This document shows, piece after piece, positions 54,457 through 64,000 of a stretch of 64,000 nucleotides of DNA (its first letter is position 1; every line of letters starts with the position of its first letter). The notes beneath the pieces were generated by a model. It ran no database searches, had not been told where the DNA came from, and was given only the letters and a program-made list of their open reading frames with translations. A program made the position numbers and the translations under genes. Origin of the DNA: Fischerella sp. PCC 9605 (lineage in GTDB: Bacteria > Cyanobacteriota > Cyanobacteriia > Cyanobacteriales > Nostocaceae); the NCBI RefSeq assembly GCF_000517105.1, contig NZ_KI912148.1:1765033-1829032 (forward strand). Reading direction: 5' to 3'.

Positions 54457-54703
54457 AGCTATTTTTAGTGTTGAGGATTTCTGTGACTTGCCAGCGCTTG
54501 GTTTTGCTCAGAGGTCTAGTTTCTTGAATACGAACGCGATCGCCAATTTTACAGCGATTGTCTTCGTCGTGAGCTTTGTAGCGCCTGGTTTTGACCACAA
54601 TTTTGCCGTATTTGGGATGGGGAGCGCGGTTTTCAACGGCGACTACGACCGTTTTTTGCATTTTGTCGCTCACTACCAAGCCAACTCGTTCTTTGACTGC
54701 CAT
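54455..54703 (-). CDS. rpsQ: 30S ribosomal protein S17
   Basis: An 82-aa primary 16S-binding protein. [40 protein letters not shown] and [11 protein letters not shown] are conserved. Starts 6 nt after rpmC. Confidence 0.98.
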   Translation of the reverse strand: MAVKERVGLVVSDKMQKTVVVAVENRAPHPKYGKIVVKTRRYKAHDEDNRCKIGDRVRIQETRPLSKTKRWQVTEILNTKNS

Positions 54704-54709
54704 ACTCTC

Positions 54710-54937
54710 CTACTCTTGTTCTGTCGCGGGTTGACTTGCAGCCCGTTTGCGCTCTGCTTCTACCGTTAGCAATTGTGCTAGGCGGTGTCGGGCGTGTCGG
54801 AACTGGTGAGGTTTGTCTAGTTGTCTGGTAGCTTTTTGCAAGCGCAACTGAAATAGCTGCTTTTTGACAGCAAGAATTTCCTCAGCCAGTTTTTCGTCAC
54901 TTAATTCTCTAGCTTCTGAAATTTTGGGAAGAGGCAT
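54710..54937 (-). CDS. rpmC: 50S ribosomal protein L29
   Basis: A 75-aa two-helix protein at the tunnel exit. [20 protein letters not shown] and [20 protein letters not shown] identify it. Starts 3 nt after rplP. Confidence 0.97.
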   Translation of the reverse strand: MPLPKISEARELSDEKLAEEILAVKKQLFQLRLQKATRQLDKPHQFRHARHRLAQLLTVEAERKRAASQPATEQE

Positions 54938-54940
54938 AAC

Positions 54941-55372
54941 CTACTCCTGCTCCTGTGGCTCCTGCTCAGAGCGTGAAATGAACTTAGTTTTAATTGGCAG
55001 CTTGTACGCAGCCAAACGCATCGCTTCGCGGGCGGTAGCTTCTGGTACACCAGCTATTTCAAACAAAATCCGCCCTGGCTTCACGACTGCTACCCAATAT
55101 TCGGGTGAACCTTTACCGGAACCCATCCGGGTTTCAGCCGGACGCATTGTCACAGGTTTATCTGGGAAAATGCGAATCCAGATTTTACCACCCCGGCGGA
55201 TATAACGAGTCATAGCTCGACGAGAAGCTTCGATTTGACGAGCAGTGATCCAAGCTGGTTCTTGAGCTTGGAGGGCAAAATCACCAAAATTCAAAGTGCT
55301 GCCAGCGGTGGCAAGACCTTTCATCCGTCCGCGCTGTTGTTTGCGGAATTTCGTTCTTCTAGGACTTAACAT
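54941..55372 (-). CDS. rplP: 50S ribosomal protein L16
   Basis: A 143-aa protein at the A-site tRNA elbow. [40 protein letters not shown] and [20 protein letters not shown] are signatures. A 136-bp repeat spacer separates it from rpsC. Confidence 0.98.
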   Translation of the reverse strand: MLSPRRTKFRKQQRGRMKGLATAGSTLNFGDFALQAQEPAWITARQIEASRRAMTRYIRRGGKIWIRIFPDKPVTMRPAETRMGSGKGSPEYWVAVVKPGRILFEIAGVPEATAREAMRLAAYKLPIKTKFISRSEQEPQEQE

Positions 55373-55376
55373 GATG

Positions 55377-55512
55377 TGTTAGTTGTTGGTTGTTAGTTGT
55401 TGGTTGTTAGTTGTGAGTCAGCGCGGTCTTGGGGGTTCCCCCCATGAGCGACTGCGAACCCGGAGGGTTGGTTGTTAGTCGTTACCACTAACCACTAACT
55501 ACTAACCACTAA
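55377..55512. repeat. Composite repeat spacer between rpsC and rplP
   Basis: gttgttggttgttagtt units flank a GGGGGTTCCCCCC-type element (55423-55471), then complementary ccactaacta units. Three repeat families are nested in one cotranscribed spacer. Confidence 0.9.
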
Positions 55513-56265
55513 CTATCCCTCGTTAGAGCGGTCTTCAAATTGCTGGCGACGGCGTTGTTGACGGCGACGCGGTTCACGCTCCCGTGTTGTTGGTGGGGGA
55601 GGTGTTTCTTCCTGTCCAGGAATAATTTCTCCCTTAAATACCCATACTTTGATACCGAGAATACCGTAGATAGTTTTGGCTGTGCAGTAAGCGTAGTCAA
55701 TGTCAGCCCGTAAGGTATGTAAAGGTACTCTACCTTCACGAGTCCACTCCGTCCGGGCAATTTCCGCGCCGTTGAGACGACCGCTGACTTGGATTTTGAT
55801 ACCTTGTACTCCAGCACGCTGGGCGCGTTGAATAGCTTGTCGCACCACCCGCCGGAAGGAAACGCGGCGTTCTAGCTGTTGAGCGATGTATTCAGAAATC
55901 AGGTAAGCATCGGCATCAACGCGTTGTACTTCAACTACGTTAATGCGGATTTGACGATTGCTGCCTAAGAGATTCTGAAGTCCAGTACGCAAGGCTTCGA
56001 TGCCTTGTCCCCCCCGACCCACAACTACGCCAGGTCTAGCTGTGCGTACTTCGAGATCGATTTGGTCTGCTTTGCGTTCAATCCGCACTTCTGAAATGCC
56101 CGCGTTGTTTTGAGCATATCTGCCCAGTTTTTCTTCGATGAAGTGACGGAGTTTATGGTCTTCTTGTAACAGTTCTGGGTAGCGACCAGGGTCGGCGAAC
56201 CAACGAGATTGATGCTCTTGGGTAATTCCCAGACGAAAACCAACCGGATGTATCTTCTGTCCCAC
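55513..56265 (-). CDS. rpsC: 30S ribosomal protein S3
   Basis: A 250-aa mRNA-entry protein with a type II KH domain ([20 protein letters not shown]) and the S3 C-terminal domain ([40 protein letters not shown]). The Arg/Gln-rich tail ([14 protein letters not shown]) is longer than in E. coli, as usual for cyanobacteria. Confidence 0.98.
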   Translation of the reverse strand: MGQKIHPVGFRLGITQEHQSRWFADPGRYPELLQEDHKLRHFIEEKLGRYAQNNAGISEVRIERKADQIDLEVRTARPGVVVGRGGQGIEALRTGLQNLLGSNRQIRINVVEVQRVDADAYLISEYIAQQLERRVSFRRVVRQAIQRAQRAGVQGIKIQVSGRLNGAEIARTEWTREGRVPLHTLRADIDYAYCTAKTIYGILGIKVWVFKGEIIPGQEETPPPPTTREREPRRRQQRRRQQFEDRSNEG

Positions 56266-56317
56266 GAATGCTTCCTCTAAAATTTCTTTCTGTAGGCTCT
56301 AATTTGTGTGTAGGCAC

Positions 56318-56680
56318 TTATTCAGCCGCAGCTCCAGGAGCTACAGCGACAGTGATATGACACGTTGGTTTGCGAATCTGGTACGCTCGACCTTGCGCCC
56401 TTGGTTGAAACCTTTTTAGTACCGGACCTTGATCTGCAAAGGCCTTAGTAATAACTAGGTCAGCACGATCAAATCCGGCATTATGCTCAGCATTGGCAGC
56501 AGCGCTTCTGAGAACCTTCAACACTGGTTCGCAGGCGCGGTAGGGCATGAATTCCAGAATAATGAGTGCTTCTCGGTAAGACCGCCCGCGAATTTGATCG
56601 AGTACCCGCCGCACTTTGTAGGGAGACATGCGTATATAACGGGCGATCGCTTTTACTTCATTAGTAGTATCAATAGCCAT
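56318..56680 (-). CDS. rplV: 50S ribosomal protein L22
   Basis: A 120-aa tunnel-lining protein. [40 protein letters not shown] and the [20 protein letters not shown] hairpin region are typical. ATG 56680 (MAIDTTNE) has GGAG upstream; the ATG at 56692 overlaps that site. Confidence 0.97.
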   Translation of the reverse strand: MAIDTTNEVKAIARYIRMSPYKVRRVLDQIRGRSYREALIILEFMPYRACEPVLKVLRSAAANAEHNAGFDRADLVITKAFADQGPVLKRFQPRAQGRAYQIRKPTCHITVAVAPGAAAE

Positions 56681-56697
56681 AGTTTTCTCCATTTTTG

Positions 56698-56762
56698 TTA
56701 GTAGTTAGTAGTTAGTAGTTAGTAGTTATTAGCCACTATCTACTAACCACTAACCAATAACT
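56698..56762. repeat. Heptanucleotide tract between rpsS and rplV
   Basis: gttagta x4 then complementary ctactaaccactaacca, a predicted long hairpin. Confidence 0.92.
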
Positions 56763-57036
56763 ATCTCCCTGCTTTTTTATCCTTGGCGTGACCTCTAAAG
56801 GTGCGTGTAGGAGCAAATTCGCCCAGCTTGTGTCCTACCATTTGATCGCTGACGTAAATAGGTACGTGTTGCCGTCCGTTGTGAACAGCTATGGTATGAC
56901 CGACCATTTCGGGCAGAATTGTCGAAGCTCGTGACCAAGTTTTGATGACTTCTTTTCTGTTACTATCGTTGAGCTTTTCAATTTTGCGTAGCAAATGATC
57001 TGCTACGAAAGGACCTTTTTTGAGAGAACGACCCAT
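56761..57036 (-). CDS. rpsS: 30S ribosomal protein S19
   Basis: A 91-aa head protein bridging to the 50[41 protein letters not shown] and [19 protein letters not shown] are signatures. Confidence 0.98.
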   Translation of the reverse strand: MGRSLKKGPFVADHLLRKIEKLNDSNRKEVIKTWSRASTILPEMVGHTIAVHNGRQHVPIYVSDQMVGHKLGEFAPTRTFRGHAKDKKAGR

Positions 57037-57043
57037 AACTAGT

Positions 57044-57130
57044 ATTTGTTGTTAGTTGTTAGTAGTTAGTAGTTAGTAGTTAGTAGTTAGTAGTTATTAC
57101 CCACTATCTACTAACCACTAACCACTAACT
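57044..57130. repeat. Heptanucleotide tract between rplB and rpsS
   Basis: gttagta/agttagt units then ctactaaccactaacc; nearly the same sequence as the rpsS-rplV spacer. Confidence 0.92.
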
Positions 57131-57132
57131 AT

Positions 57133-57996
57133 TTACGATTCCCGACCGCCACGACCGCGCTTAGAAGACTTGCGGCGACGACGTACAATCAATTTGCTAC
57201 TTGGTTTTTTGGGCTTGCGTGTCTTCAGACCCAATGCTGGTTTACCCCAAGGTGTTACAGGTCCCGATCTACCGATGGGTGCGCGACCTTCACCACCGCC
57301 GTGGGGATGGTCAACTGGGTTCATCACGCTACCTCTGACATGAGGACGACGACCTTTCCAGCGATTTCTACCTGCTTTACCCGCACTTAAGTTTCTGGCA
57401 TCAATATTACCTACCTGTCCGATGGTGGCATAGCACTCTCGCCGAATCATGCGGACTTCTCCTGAAGGCAATTTGATGGAAACGTAATTACCTTCTTTTG
57501 CCACTACTTGAGCTGTAGCGCCAGCAGCACGGACGATTTGACCACCTTTACCAGGGGTCAACTCTACGTTATGAACGCTTGTACCCAAAGGAATATTTGC
57601 TAGAGGCAGGGCGTTGCCATCTTCAATGGGAGCGTCTGGGCCAGCAATCACTGTTGTGCCGACTTTCAACCCGTTGGGTTGGAGGATGTAACGCTTCTCG
57701 CCATCTTGGTATTGCAAAAGAGCAATCCGGGCGTTGCGGTTGGGATCGTATTCAATCGCTGTGACTGTAGCGGGAATGTTACGCTTATTCCGTTTGAAGT
57801 CGATGATGCGATAAAGCCGCTTGTGTCCGCCACCCCGAAAACGGCTGGTTATCCGCCCTTGATTATTTCGACCTTTGGCGCGATGTATAGATTTAGTTAA
57901 GGATTTTTCAGGCTCGGTTTTGGTAATTTCCGAGAAGTCGGAAATTGTGACCTGGCGAGTACTGGGGGTGTAAGGGCGATAAGAACGAGTACCCAT
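57133..57996 (-). CDS. rplB: 50S ribosomal protein L2
   Basis: A 287-aa core protein next to the peptidyl-transferase centre. [20 protein letters not shown], and the invariant [19 protein letters not shown] with its essential histidine, identify it. Normal length. Confidence 0.99.
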   Translation of the reverse strand: MGTRSYRPYTPSTRQVTISDFSEITKTEPEKSLTKSIHRAKGRNNQGRITSRFRGGGHKRLYRIIDFKRNKRNIPATVTAIEYDPNRNARIALLQYQDGEKRYILQPNGLKVGTTVIAGPDAPIEDGNALPLANIPLGTSVHNVELTPGKGGQIVRAAGATAQVVAKEGNYVSIKLPSGEVRMIRRECYATIGQVGNIDARNLSAGKAGRNRWKGRRPHVRGSVMNPVDHPHGGGEGRAPIGRSGPVTPWGKPALGLKTRKPKKPSSKLIVRRRRKSSKRGRGGRES

Positions 57997-58007
57997 AATT
58001 TAAAGTT

Positions 58008-58072
58008 TTTAACTGTTAGTGGTTGGTGGTTAGTGGTTAGTGGTTAGCCTAATAACTACTAACTACTAACTA
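58008..58072. repeat. Heptanucleotide tract between rplW and rplB
   Basis: ggttagt/gtggtta units followed by aactactaacta. Confidence 0.88.
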
Positions 58073-58073
58073 A

Positions 58074-58388
58074 TTACACTTCTGGGAATAGAACTTGTCT
58101 AATCTTGTCTACATCCCCAGTTGCCACTGTGACAATGGCTCGCTTGTATTGAGGTTTGTAACCAATGAATCTGCCAACACGTCGCTTTTTGCGTGGTGGG
58201 TTGGCGGTATTTACCTGTACGACCTTGACATCAAATAAACTTTCTATAGCCGCCTTAATTTCTGGCTTGGTCGCTTTTGGAGAAACTTCAAAAGTATATT
58301 TATTTTGCTCCATCAGCATGGTCGCCTTTTCGGTAACAATTGGGCGACGCACTAAGTCAGGAAGTTTGCGGGGGTCAAAGTTAGTCAC
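58074..58388 (-). CDS. rplW: 50S ribosomal protein L23
   Basis: A 104-aa tunnel-exit protein that docks SRP and trigger factor. [20 protein letters not shown] and [20 protein letters not shown] are typical. The start is GTG with GGAGG upstream and overlaps the rplD end by 8 nt. Confidence 0.98.
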   Translation of the reverse strand: MTNFDPRKLPDLVRRPIVTEKATMLMEQNKYTFEVSPKATKPEIKAAIESLFDVKVVQVNTANPPRKKRRVGRFIGYKPQYKRAIVTVATGDVDKIRQVLFPEV

Positions 58389-59013
58389 TGTAGACCTCCT
58401 GAATTTTTTCTAGGGCTGATGCCGTCACAACTATCTTGTCAGCGTGCAACAAATCATAAACGTTTAACTGGTCAGCGGCAATTAGCTTTAAATTCTCAAT
58501 GTTGCGAGCTGACAAATAGACGTTATCGCTTTTTTCAGACAAGATTAACAGTGTTTTTTGCTCTGGTTCGGCACCCCAGCGAGCGATCGCTGACACCAAT
58601 TCTTTGGTTTTGGGACGTGATAGCTGTTCGCTAAATTCTTCTACCACAATCAAATCGTTAACGCGGCTAGCAAATACTGTCCGCAATGCCAAACGCCGTT
58701 CTTTGCGGTTCATCTTCAGATGATATTCTTTGGGTTTTGGCCCAAAGATCACACCACCACCACGCCACAACGGTGAACGAATAGACCCAGCCCGCGCCCG
58801 ACCGGTACCTTTTTGCCGCCAAGGTTTGCGACCGCCTCCTCTAACTTCGGAGCGGGTTTTTGTGCTGGCTGTTCCTTGGCGAGCATTGGTCATTTGTCTA
58901 ACCAAGGCTCTATGCACAACATGAGCCGCTGTTTGTTCCTTGGCAACCCGCAACTCGAAGCTTTTTTGCCCGACTTGCTCTCCTTGCCAATTTTTGACTA
59001 CACATTCAAACAT
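58381..59013 (-). CDS. rplD: 50S ribosomal protein L4
   Basis: A 210-aa tunnel protein. [20 protein letters not shown], then [20 protein letters not shown] and [19 protein letters not shown] form the extended loop region. ATG 59013 is chosen by family alignment; the longer frame to 59100 is repeat-derived. E. coli L4 represses its own operon; no equivalent leader was recognised here. Confidence 0.97.
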   Translation of the reverse strand: MFECVVKNWQGEQVGQKSFELRVAKEQTAAHVVHRALVRQMTNARQGTASTKTRSEVRGGGRKPWRQKGTGRARAGSIRSPLWRGGGVIFGPKPKEYHLKMNRKERRLALRTVFASRVNDLIVVEEFSEQLSRPKTKELVSAIARWGAEPEQKTLLILSEKSDNVYLSARNIENLKLIAADQLNVYDLLHADKIVVTASALEKIQEVYSD

Positions 59014-59028
59014 CTCTAAGTGTCCTTT

Positions 59029-59113
59029 GTCATTATTTATGTTGTTCGTTGTTTGTTGTTTGTTGTCTGGTAAAGACAACCAACAATCAACCACCAACAA
59101 CTAACCAATGTGA
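59029..59113. repeat. Heptanucleotide tract between rplC and rplD
   Basis: ttgtttg/gttgttt units then complementary aaccaacaatcaacc units. Confidence 0.88.
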
Positions 59114-59120
59114 CTAATGA

Positions 59121-59753
59121 CTAACCAACTACTTTGGCAGGCACAATATCCACCAAGGCTCCTGGTTTACCAGGAACAGCTCCCTTGATGAGCAATAAAT
59201 TGCGTTCCGGGTCTACACGTACTACAGTCAGTTTACGAACTGTAGTGCGGCTACCTCCCAAACGACCCGGTGCCCGCTTACCTGGATAGACACGACCGGG
59301 AGTGGTACCAGCACCGATGGAACCAGGCGCTCTGTGGTTTTTAGAACCGTGCGACATAGGCCCGCGACCGAAGTTGTTGCGTTTCTGGTTACCAGCAAAA
59401 CCGCGACCAATACTTGTACCTATGACATCTACAGTTTGACCCGCACTAAAAATATCCGCCTTAATCTCTTGACCTAGGGAATAATCACCGGAATTGTCGA
59501 TGCGATATTCCTTTAAGTGACGCAATCCTGGGGCAGATGATTTAGCTAGGTGGCCTAACAATGGTTTGTTCAGCGCCTTTGGCTTGACTTCGCCATAGCC
59601 TACTTGGATGGCGGAGTAACCGTCGGTCTGTTTTGTTTTAACTTGAGTAACGGTGCATGGTCCCGCTTGAATGACGGTGACAGGAATAGCTACTCCCGCA
59701 TCGTCAAAGATTTGGGTCATGCCCAGTTTGGTGCCGAGAATACCTACAGACAC
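59121..59753 (-). CDS. rplC: 50S ribosomal protein L3
   Basis: A 210-aa assembly-initiator protein and first gene of the leftward cluster. [40 protein letters not shown] and [20 protein letters not shown] are diagnostic. The start is GTG with AAGGAGAG upstream. rpsJ (S10), which precedes L3 in many bacteria, is absent, as in cyanobacteria. Confidence 0.98.
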   Translation of the reverse strand: MSVGILGTKLGMTQIFDDAGVAIPVTVIQAGPCTVTQVKTKQTDGYSAIQVGYGEVKPKALNKPLLGHLAKSSAPGLRHLKEYRIDNSGDYSLGQEIKADIFSAGQTVDVIGTSIGRGFAGNQKRNNFGRGPMSHGSKNHRAPGSIGAGTTPGRVYPGKRAPGRLGGSRTTVRKLTVVRVDPERNLLLIKGAVPGKPGALVDIVPAKVVG

Positions 59754-60655
59754 AGTTACTGGCTCTCCTTTCTATTTTTTTCCTTGGAAATAGGATTCTT
59801 CAAGACACTGGTGCAGATACTATTAAAAGTATCTTTCCGCTTAGTTAGCGGCACCTCTGAAGTCAGGAACGGCTTAGGTAAGAGCGGCTCCAACTTCCCC
59901 GGTTTTTCACCAAGCGTCTGTAATTTTTGGTGAATCCACTTTAAATTTCACTCACTTGCGATCAAAACAGGCAAAACAGCCTTCCACCTAGGAAGGAACA
60001 ACTTTTGCATTCAATACAAGGCTTTGGAGTTTTGTACTTTGTGCAGCAATGCTTTTATCTAAGCGATCGCTATGGCACTTTCCTGTTTGTAGTAGGACTT
60101 AGGCAGCAAAATGCCCAGTATCCATTAACTGAGAGCTACACAATGCTACAAACCAACATTAACGCTCAGTTTCTACCCCTCCAATGACCTTAAACCATTG
60201 TTTAAGGTTTGCCTGTTGTTTCAGCGCTGCAAGAGTGAGCTTACTTTGCTAGTCAGGGTTGGCTTGATTTTTGAGCTTTACCCTGTCAAGTTGACCTAAA
60301 GGCTTTTATAGTTTACCAGTCTCTTGTCCATTCTAGCTAGCTAATCCCGTTTGGAATTTAGCTATCAGCTTTGGATGCTAAAACAACTAGGAATGAAGAT
60401 AAGAGGGCATTCTAATTGGTCACAATCCAATAGTGTAGATCAAATATTTATTTTTGTCTACAAATTTATGGGGAGATGGGGAGGTAGGAGGAGTAGTAAA
60501 CTACTAACCACTAACTACTAACCACCAACAAATGACTAATGACTATTGACTAATGAGTTGATGAAGCTAATCTTGTCCATAAGTTAATCGTGTAACTTAA
60601 TGTAAAGGTAAACGGTAAATAATAGAGATATCTAAGTGGGATAGGACAAAAATCT
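59754..60655. other. Upstream region of the ribosomal cluster and of ndhN
   Basis: No gene recognised. The rplC leader (minus strand) contains a hairpin agatact/agtatct (59816-59822/59829-59835) 60 bp before the start. Promoters of both the ribosomal cluster and ndhN should lie here. Positions 60489-60556 hold a heptanucleotide tract. Confidence 0.5.
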
Positions 60656-61132
60656 ATGGCACTAATTACCACTGGTAACACTTTAATTCGCGATCTGGAA
60701 AAAAATGGCGCTCTTGGTGTGTACGTACCTCTAGAAGGAGGTTTTGAAGGTCGGTACAGACGCCGACTGCGGGCAGCAGGCTATACTAGCCTCCATATCA
60801 CCGCTAGGGGACTGGGGGATTTGGCAGCCTATCTCACAGGAGTTCATGGAGTTAGACCTCCACATCTTGGTAAAAAAAGCACAGGTAGTGGGGCAGCAGT
60901 AGGTTATGTCTACTATGTGCCGCCAATTGTTAACTATCAGCTAGAGCATTTACCACCTAAGTCAAAAGGACTGGTGTTGTGGATTATTGAAGGGCATATT
61001 CTTTCCGATCAGGAAATTGAGTATTTAGCGAATTTACCCAAATTGGAACCACGGGTCAAAGTAGTGATTGAAAGGGGTGGCGATCGCGCTTTCCGTTGGA
61101 TGCCTTTAGAAAAAACTCTGTTAGCTAGCTAG
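60656..61132 (+). CDS. ndhN: NAD(P)H-quinone oxidoreductase subunit N
   Basis: A 158-aa cyanobacteria/plastid-specific subunit of the thylakoid NDH-1 complex, located in the peripheral stromal arm and required for cyclic electron flow and respiration. MALITTGNTLIRDLEKNGAL, GVYVPLEGGFEGRYRRRLRA and AVGYVYYVPPIVNYQLEHLP are characteristic. Monocistronic. Confidence 0.97.
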   Translation: MALITTGNTLIRDLEKNGALGVYVPLEGGFEGRYRRRLRAAGYTSLHITARGLGDLAAYLTGVHGVRPPHLGKKSTGSGAAVGYVYYVPPIVNYQLEHLPPKSKGLVLWIIEGHILSDQEIEYLANLPKLEPRVKVVIERGGDRAFRWMPLEKTLLAS

Positions 61133-61199
61133 TCCTTTGTCATTAGTCCTTTGTCATTTGCTAATAACTAGTGACCAAGGACTAGTGACTAATCACTAA
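61130..61199. repeat. Heptanucleotide tract between ndhN and the GNAT gene
   Basis: ctttgtcattagt units then complementary aaggactagtgactaat; it starts at the ndhN stop codon. Confidence 0.88.
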
Positions 61200-61662
61200 T
61201 TTCCATCAGCATTTCTACAGTGCTGATCTTAAATCCACAGGATGCAAACAAACGCCGCGCCGCCTCATTAATAGCAGCTGTATCCAGGCGAATTTGCTGA
61301 ATTTCCATTTGCTGAAAGCGTTCAATCGCTTGCATTACCATTTGCCGCGCAATTCCATTCTGGCGGTATTCTGGCTCAACCCAAAGATCGTGAACGACAG
61401 CGTATTCCTGCAAGCGATAAATTGGTATTTCTCGCTCCACCGTCGCTACCAAGAACGCTACCAATCGCCCTTGATTCTCAGCGACAAGAAATACACTGCG
61501 CTTATCAGTAGCCAGACGCTGCAACCATTTTTCATAGCGATTTTCTGGATAAGGAAGAATACCAAATTTAGCCGCATCCCAAGATTCGTGTAATGCACAA
61601 ATCTTAGCAACCATTGGTAAAACAGCAGTTACATCGGCTGGTGTAGCGGGACGGATCTGCAT
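61189..61662 (-). CDS. GNAT-family N-acetyltransferase
   Basis: A 157-aa acetyl-CoA-dependent transferase. The CoA-binding motif A is DLWVEPEYRQNGIARQMVMQ; motif B is LDTAAINEAARRLFASCGF. The opening MQIRPATPADVTAVLPMVAK fits ATG 61662; the longer frame to 61695 is repeat-derived. The substrate cannot be told. Confidence 0.9.
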   Translation of the reverse strand: MQIRPATPADVTAVLPMVAKICALHESWDAAKFGILPYPENRYEKWLQRLATDKRSVFLVAENQGRLVAFLVATVEREIPIYRLQEYAVVHDLWVEPEYRQNGIARQMVMQAIERFQQMEIQQIRLDTAAINEAARRLFASCGFKISTVEMLMEISD

Positions 61663-61891
61663 TGAATTTGTCCTTTGTCTTTTGTAATTAGTCAAATGAC
61701 TAATGACTATTTGGCGTGGCTAAATGCAAGTTCAGACAATTCACATTAGACGTAAATCAGAATTGATAGCGGATTTCTCCCGCGATCGCATAGATAAACT
61801 CGCAATGACATAGGCTCAATGGCAAAATATTTATTAAACCCTACCTTTACTAACTACTAAACAAACTGAATAATTATATTTATTATTTTGT

Positions 61892-62353
61892 CTAGAAAGT
61901 TAAAACATAAGTTAAATCAAATTCTCGGTAAATAGTGATGCGACAAGAGTCAGTGGGATTTTGTAAAAATTCAGACTCTAAACCACCTGTAATTTGTGTT
62001 ATCGGTCGCTTCAAAGGTTTTTCAAATTGATGCCATTCACGGTTACTCCATTCAAAAATAGCGGCATCTACCGTGTTCTGTAATTCAGATGCAAGTAGCA
62101 AAAGTTCAAATTTATCTTCAGCACTTGCTGTCATGAACAATTTGAGAGCAATTGATTGGGTAATGAGTGGTCTTGGTTCGTTGGCTGCGAGAGTATTACA
62201 ATCGCTAAATAGCAGGTCATAAGGTTGGAATTGTAGGTTTTTGTATCGTTCCTGAAAGGATTTTTCGATTCTTTTCAGACGTTCGTCTAGGTGTGGTAGT
62301 AGACCGAGTTTGGTATCTGTCAATAGTTGGCGGATATTAGAAAGTTGAGTCAT
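61892..62353 (-). CDS. Hypothetical protein, 153 aa
   Basis: Mostly helical N-terminal half (LGLLPHLDERLKRIEKSFQE) and a middle with SIALKLFMTASAEDKFELLL; the end (SCRITIYREFDLTYVLTF) is beta-like. Soluble, no signal peptide. No family recognised. Flanked by a gttagta tract (62371-62410) upstream. Confidence 0.65.
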   Translation of the reverse strand: MTQLSNIRQLLTDTKLGLLPHLDERLKRIEKSFQERYKNLQFQPYDLLFSDCNTLAANEPRPLITQSIALKLFMTASAEDKFELLLLASELQNTVDAAIFEWSNREWHQFEKPLKRPITQITGGLESEFLQNPTDSCRITIYREFDLTYVLTF

Positions 62354-62370
62354 GTCTGCGGTTTTTGGTG

Positions 62371-62410
62371 GTGGTTAGTAGTTAGTAGTTAGTAGTTAGT
62401 AGTTAGTAAC
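62371..62410. repeat. Heptanucleotide tract (gttagta)
   Basis: About five gttagta units upstream of the 153-aa gene. Confidence 0.92.
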
Positions 62411-62550
62411 CTCTATGAACTGCGTACACCAGGGTGAATAAAAATATGACTCTTCTTACACCCCTATACTCTTACTCCCCTACACCCCTTTTTTAAGTCA
62501 GTTGGCTTTTTACCACTAACTACTATCTACTATCCACTATCTAAAAAATA

Positions 62551-63399
62551 TTAATCCTGCTGCTGCGAAAATAGATTAGCACCCCATAGGGAAAGAGCGA
62601 TCGCCATTACTAGCAAAATCGGCAAGCTATACCAAGGAAACTGCGACAATGGTAAATATGCCGCTGCACGCAATCCGATGCTGGCGTAGGTGAGGGGCAA
62701 CAAGTAAACTACAGCTTTGAGAACTACTGGTAATGTACTTGGGTCGAAAAATGTTGCTCCTAAGAAGGACATGGGAACAATCACAAAGTTATTGTAGAGT
62801 CCCACTGCTTCGAGCGATCGCACTGTTAACCCCACAATGACTCCCAGTCCAGCAAAAACAGCACTATTTAATACCAACAACAGTAAAAACAAGGGATGGA
62901 GAAATCTCCAATTGCCGGTAAACAGCAATGCTACCAAAATTACAGACCCGGAAGTCATCAACCCCCGCACTACTCCCGCCAGCATTTTACCGATATGCAA
63001 GGCTAGGGGGTGTACTGGGACAAGCAATAATTCCTCAAAGTTTTTGGTAAAGAGTCTATCTCCACAAATGGAAAACGTTGTTCCCCCAAAACTAACTGTC
63101 ATTGATGACAAAGCCACCATTCCTGGCAAAATAAATTCCAAGTAGTTATCATAGCTACCACTAATTCCCGCACCTGGTCGGATAGAATTACCTAAACCCA
63201 AGCCAAATGCCAAAATGTATATAAGTGGAGATACTAATCCAGATGCAGCCACTTGTGCAATTCTTACACGTAATTCCAGCCAATCTCCCCAAAAAATAGT
63301 GAGAATATCCGCTAGAAGGGTTTGAAATTGTGAAAATTTAAATTTCTTGTCTAAAAATAGCGATCGCTGATAAATCACTTTCTTGCAGTTATATATCAA
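62551..63399 (-). CDS. ABC-2 type transporter permease
   Basis: A 282-aa inner-membrane permease of the ABC-2/DrrB-NodJ group, with about six spans. LVSPLIYILAFGLGLGNSIR, then FILPGMVALSSMTVSFGGTT and LLLVPVHPLALHIGKMLAGV mark the family. It would export a lipid, drug or polysaccharide with an ATPase encoded elsewhere, since none adjoins. The start is uncertain: TTG 63399 or an in-frame GTG at 63378 (VIYQRSLFLDKK); neither has a clear ribosome site. Confidence 0.88.
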   Translation of the reverse strand: MIYNCKKVIYQRSLFLDKKFKFSQFQTLLADILTIFWGDWLELRVRIAQVAASGLVSPLIYILAFGLGLGNSIRPGAGISGSYDNYLEFILPGMVALSSMTVSFGGTTFSICGDRLFTKNFEELLLVPVHPLALHIGKMLAGVVRGLMTSGSVILVALLFTGNWRFLHPLFLLLLVLNSAVFAGLGVIVGLTVRSLEAVGLYNNFVIVPMSFLGATFFDPSTLPVVLKAVVYLLPLTYASIGLRAAAYLPLSQFPWYSLPILLVMAIALSLWGANLFSQQQD

Positions 63400-63812
63400 G
63401 ATTTCCTTAATTATGAATTAACATCTATTAACACTCAATTACCACAAGTAATAAAAAGCATTGAAAATAGATTAATTCAAATCAAAAATCAAAAAATGAA
63501 AAAACAAATTCAGCAGGGATTTTGCCTTCATCAAGTTTGCAAGTTCAACTCAAGTTACTTAAAGTTTATTGTATAATTTAAAACTGATTTTAGCCAAGAT
63601 ATAATTAAGTGAAGGATATGCATCTTGGATTCCTAAGCCACAATAAAACTTTGTAGAAAACTTCAAGCGAATGCTAATGACCAATGACTAATGACTATTG
63701 ACTAAAACATAAAGTTGCAGTCAATCACAGCTAAGAATCGGCATACTGATATATAAGGAGAGGAAGTTAAACCACTCCCTGCTGTCCAAAACGTAAAGTT
63801 AATGAAGCGAAA
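63400..63812. other. Divergent intergenic region
   Basis: AT-rich; holds promoters for the permease (-) and the DUF3172 gene (+). A short 'aatgact' heptanucleotide run is at 63678-63706. Nothing else recognised. Confidence 0.5.
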
Positions 63813-64000
63813 ATGAGACGAAAATCCGTTGGTAGAACGACTACTACTCCTAAACCCTCTCTTTTCCAATCCCCTATGTTCAATTTCACCACCATAGCAA
63901 TTTTGGGAGGGGTGTTTGTTTTGGGCATAGGGATTGGTATTGCTTTTAGTTCTACGGCTACATTTACACCATCCAACGTGGCTTCCCGTGAATTTATTGA
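63813..64000 (+). CDS. DUF3172 family protein (partial, 3' end beyond window)
   Basis: The first 62 codons of a cyanobacteria-specific DUF3172 protein: a basic Thr-rich head (MRRKSVGRTTTTPKPS), one membrane segment (TIAILGGVFVLGIGIGIAFS) and the start of the exported part (TPSNVASREFI). Function unknown. Start ATG 63813; the frame is open to the window edge. Confidence 0.85.
   Translation, partial: MRRKSVGRTTTTPKPSLFQSPMFNFTTIAILGGVFVLGIGIGIAFSSTATFTPSNVASREFI

Noticed and set aside
60005-60187. 60-codon frame upstream of ndhN
   Set aside because: Weak start and atypical composition; lies in the shared promoter region of rplC and ndhN.

Overview
The window is a chromosomal stretch of a filamentous, Nostoc/Anabaena-like cyanobacterium. 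The evidence is dense HIP1 octamers (gcgatcgc), cyanobacteria-specific genes (ndhN, sasA with its KaiB-like input domain, aas, DUF760, DUF3172, ylqD-like), heptanucleotide repeats in most spacers, and a ribosomal-protein cluster with the cyanobacterial order (no S10, S14 or L30). No rRNA, tRNA, CRISPR array or intact insertion sequence was recognised.

Layout. 1-5.75 kb: 5'-end of a LivF/NatE-type ABC ATPase, a small ferredoxin, a 978-aa fusion of a degenerate PlsY-like membrane domain with PEP-synthase/rifampin-phosphotransferase-type domains, a 46-aa one-TM protein, and a membrane-anchored SGNH hydrolase followed by a 21-bp minisatellite. 6-9.7 kb is accessory: an S41-peptidase lipoprotein broken by one in-frame stop, a divergent AraC regulator, and a DUF433/DUF5615 toxin-antitoxin pair whose toxin is gutted by a repeat. 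9.7-30.7 kb is housekeeping: glyS, murD, an FAD-linked oxidase, two paralogous small membrane peptides, aas, ylqD, pdhC (E2), a [2Fe-2S] protein, dps, carB, a group 2 sigma factor, a DUF760 gene and mutT. 30.8-41.2 kb: sasA, several unknowns, trpB, an XRE regulator, an SUI1/eIF1-like gene, a Pmp3-type peptide and two methyltransferases.

41.4-59.75 kb is one leftward cluster: L3-L4-L23-L2-S19-L22-S3-L16-L29-S17-L14-L24-L5-S8-L6-L18-S5-L15-secY-adk-infA-L36-S13-S11-rpoA-L17-truA-L13-S9-L31-prfA. Translation starts are mostly tightly coupled or SD-driven, but many spacers have been filled by heptanucleotide repeats. 60-64 kb: ndhN, a GNAT acetyltransferase, an unknown gene, an ABC-2 permease and the 5'-end of a DUF3172 gene.

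The most striking theme is repeats moving into genes. A 28-bp GTAGAGAC...GTCTCTAC palindrome family, a GGGGGAACCCCC-type family, G-rich/C-rich hairpins and heptanucleotide tracts lie not only between genes but inside reading frames, apparently in frame (murD, carB, the FAD oxidase, the [2Fe-2S] protein, the PlsY-PEP fusion). They also supply start or stop codons (ABC ATPase, ferredoxin, truA, mutT). No wholly new multi-gene system was identified. The best candidates for undescribed biology are the PlsY-PEP-synthase fusion, the small membrane peptide pair with its repeat-rich upstream region, and the expressed repeat insertions.
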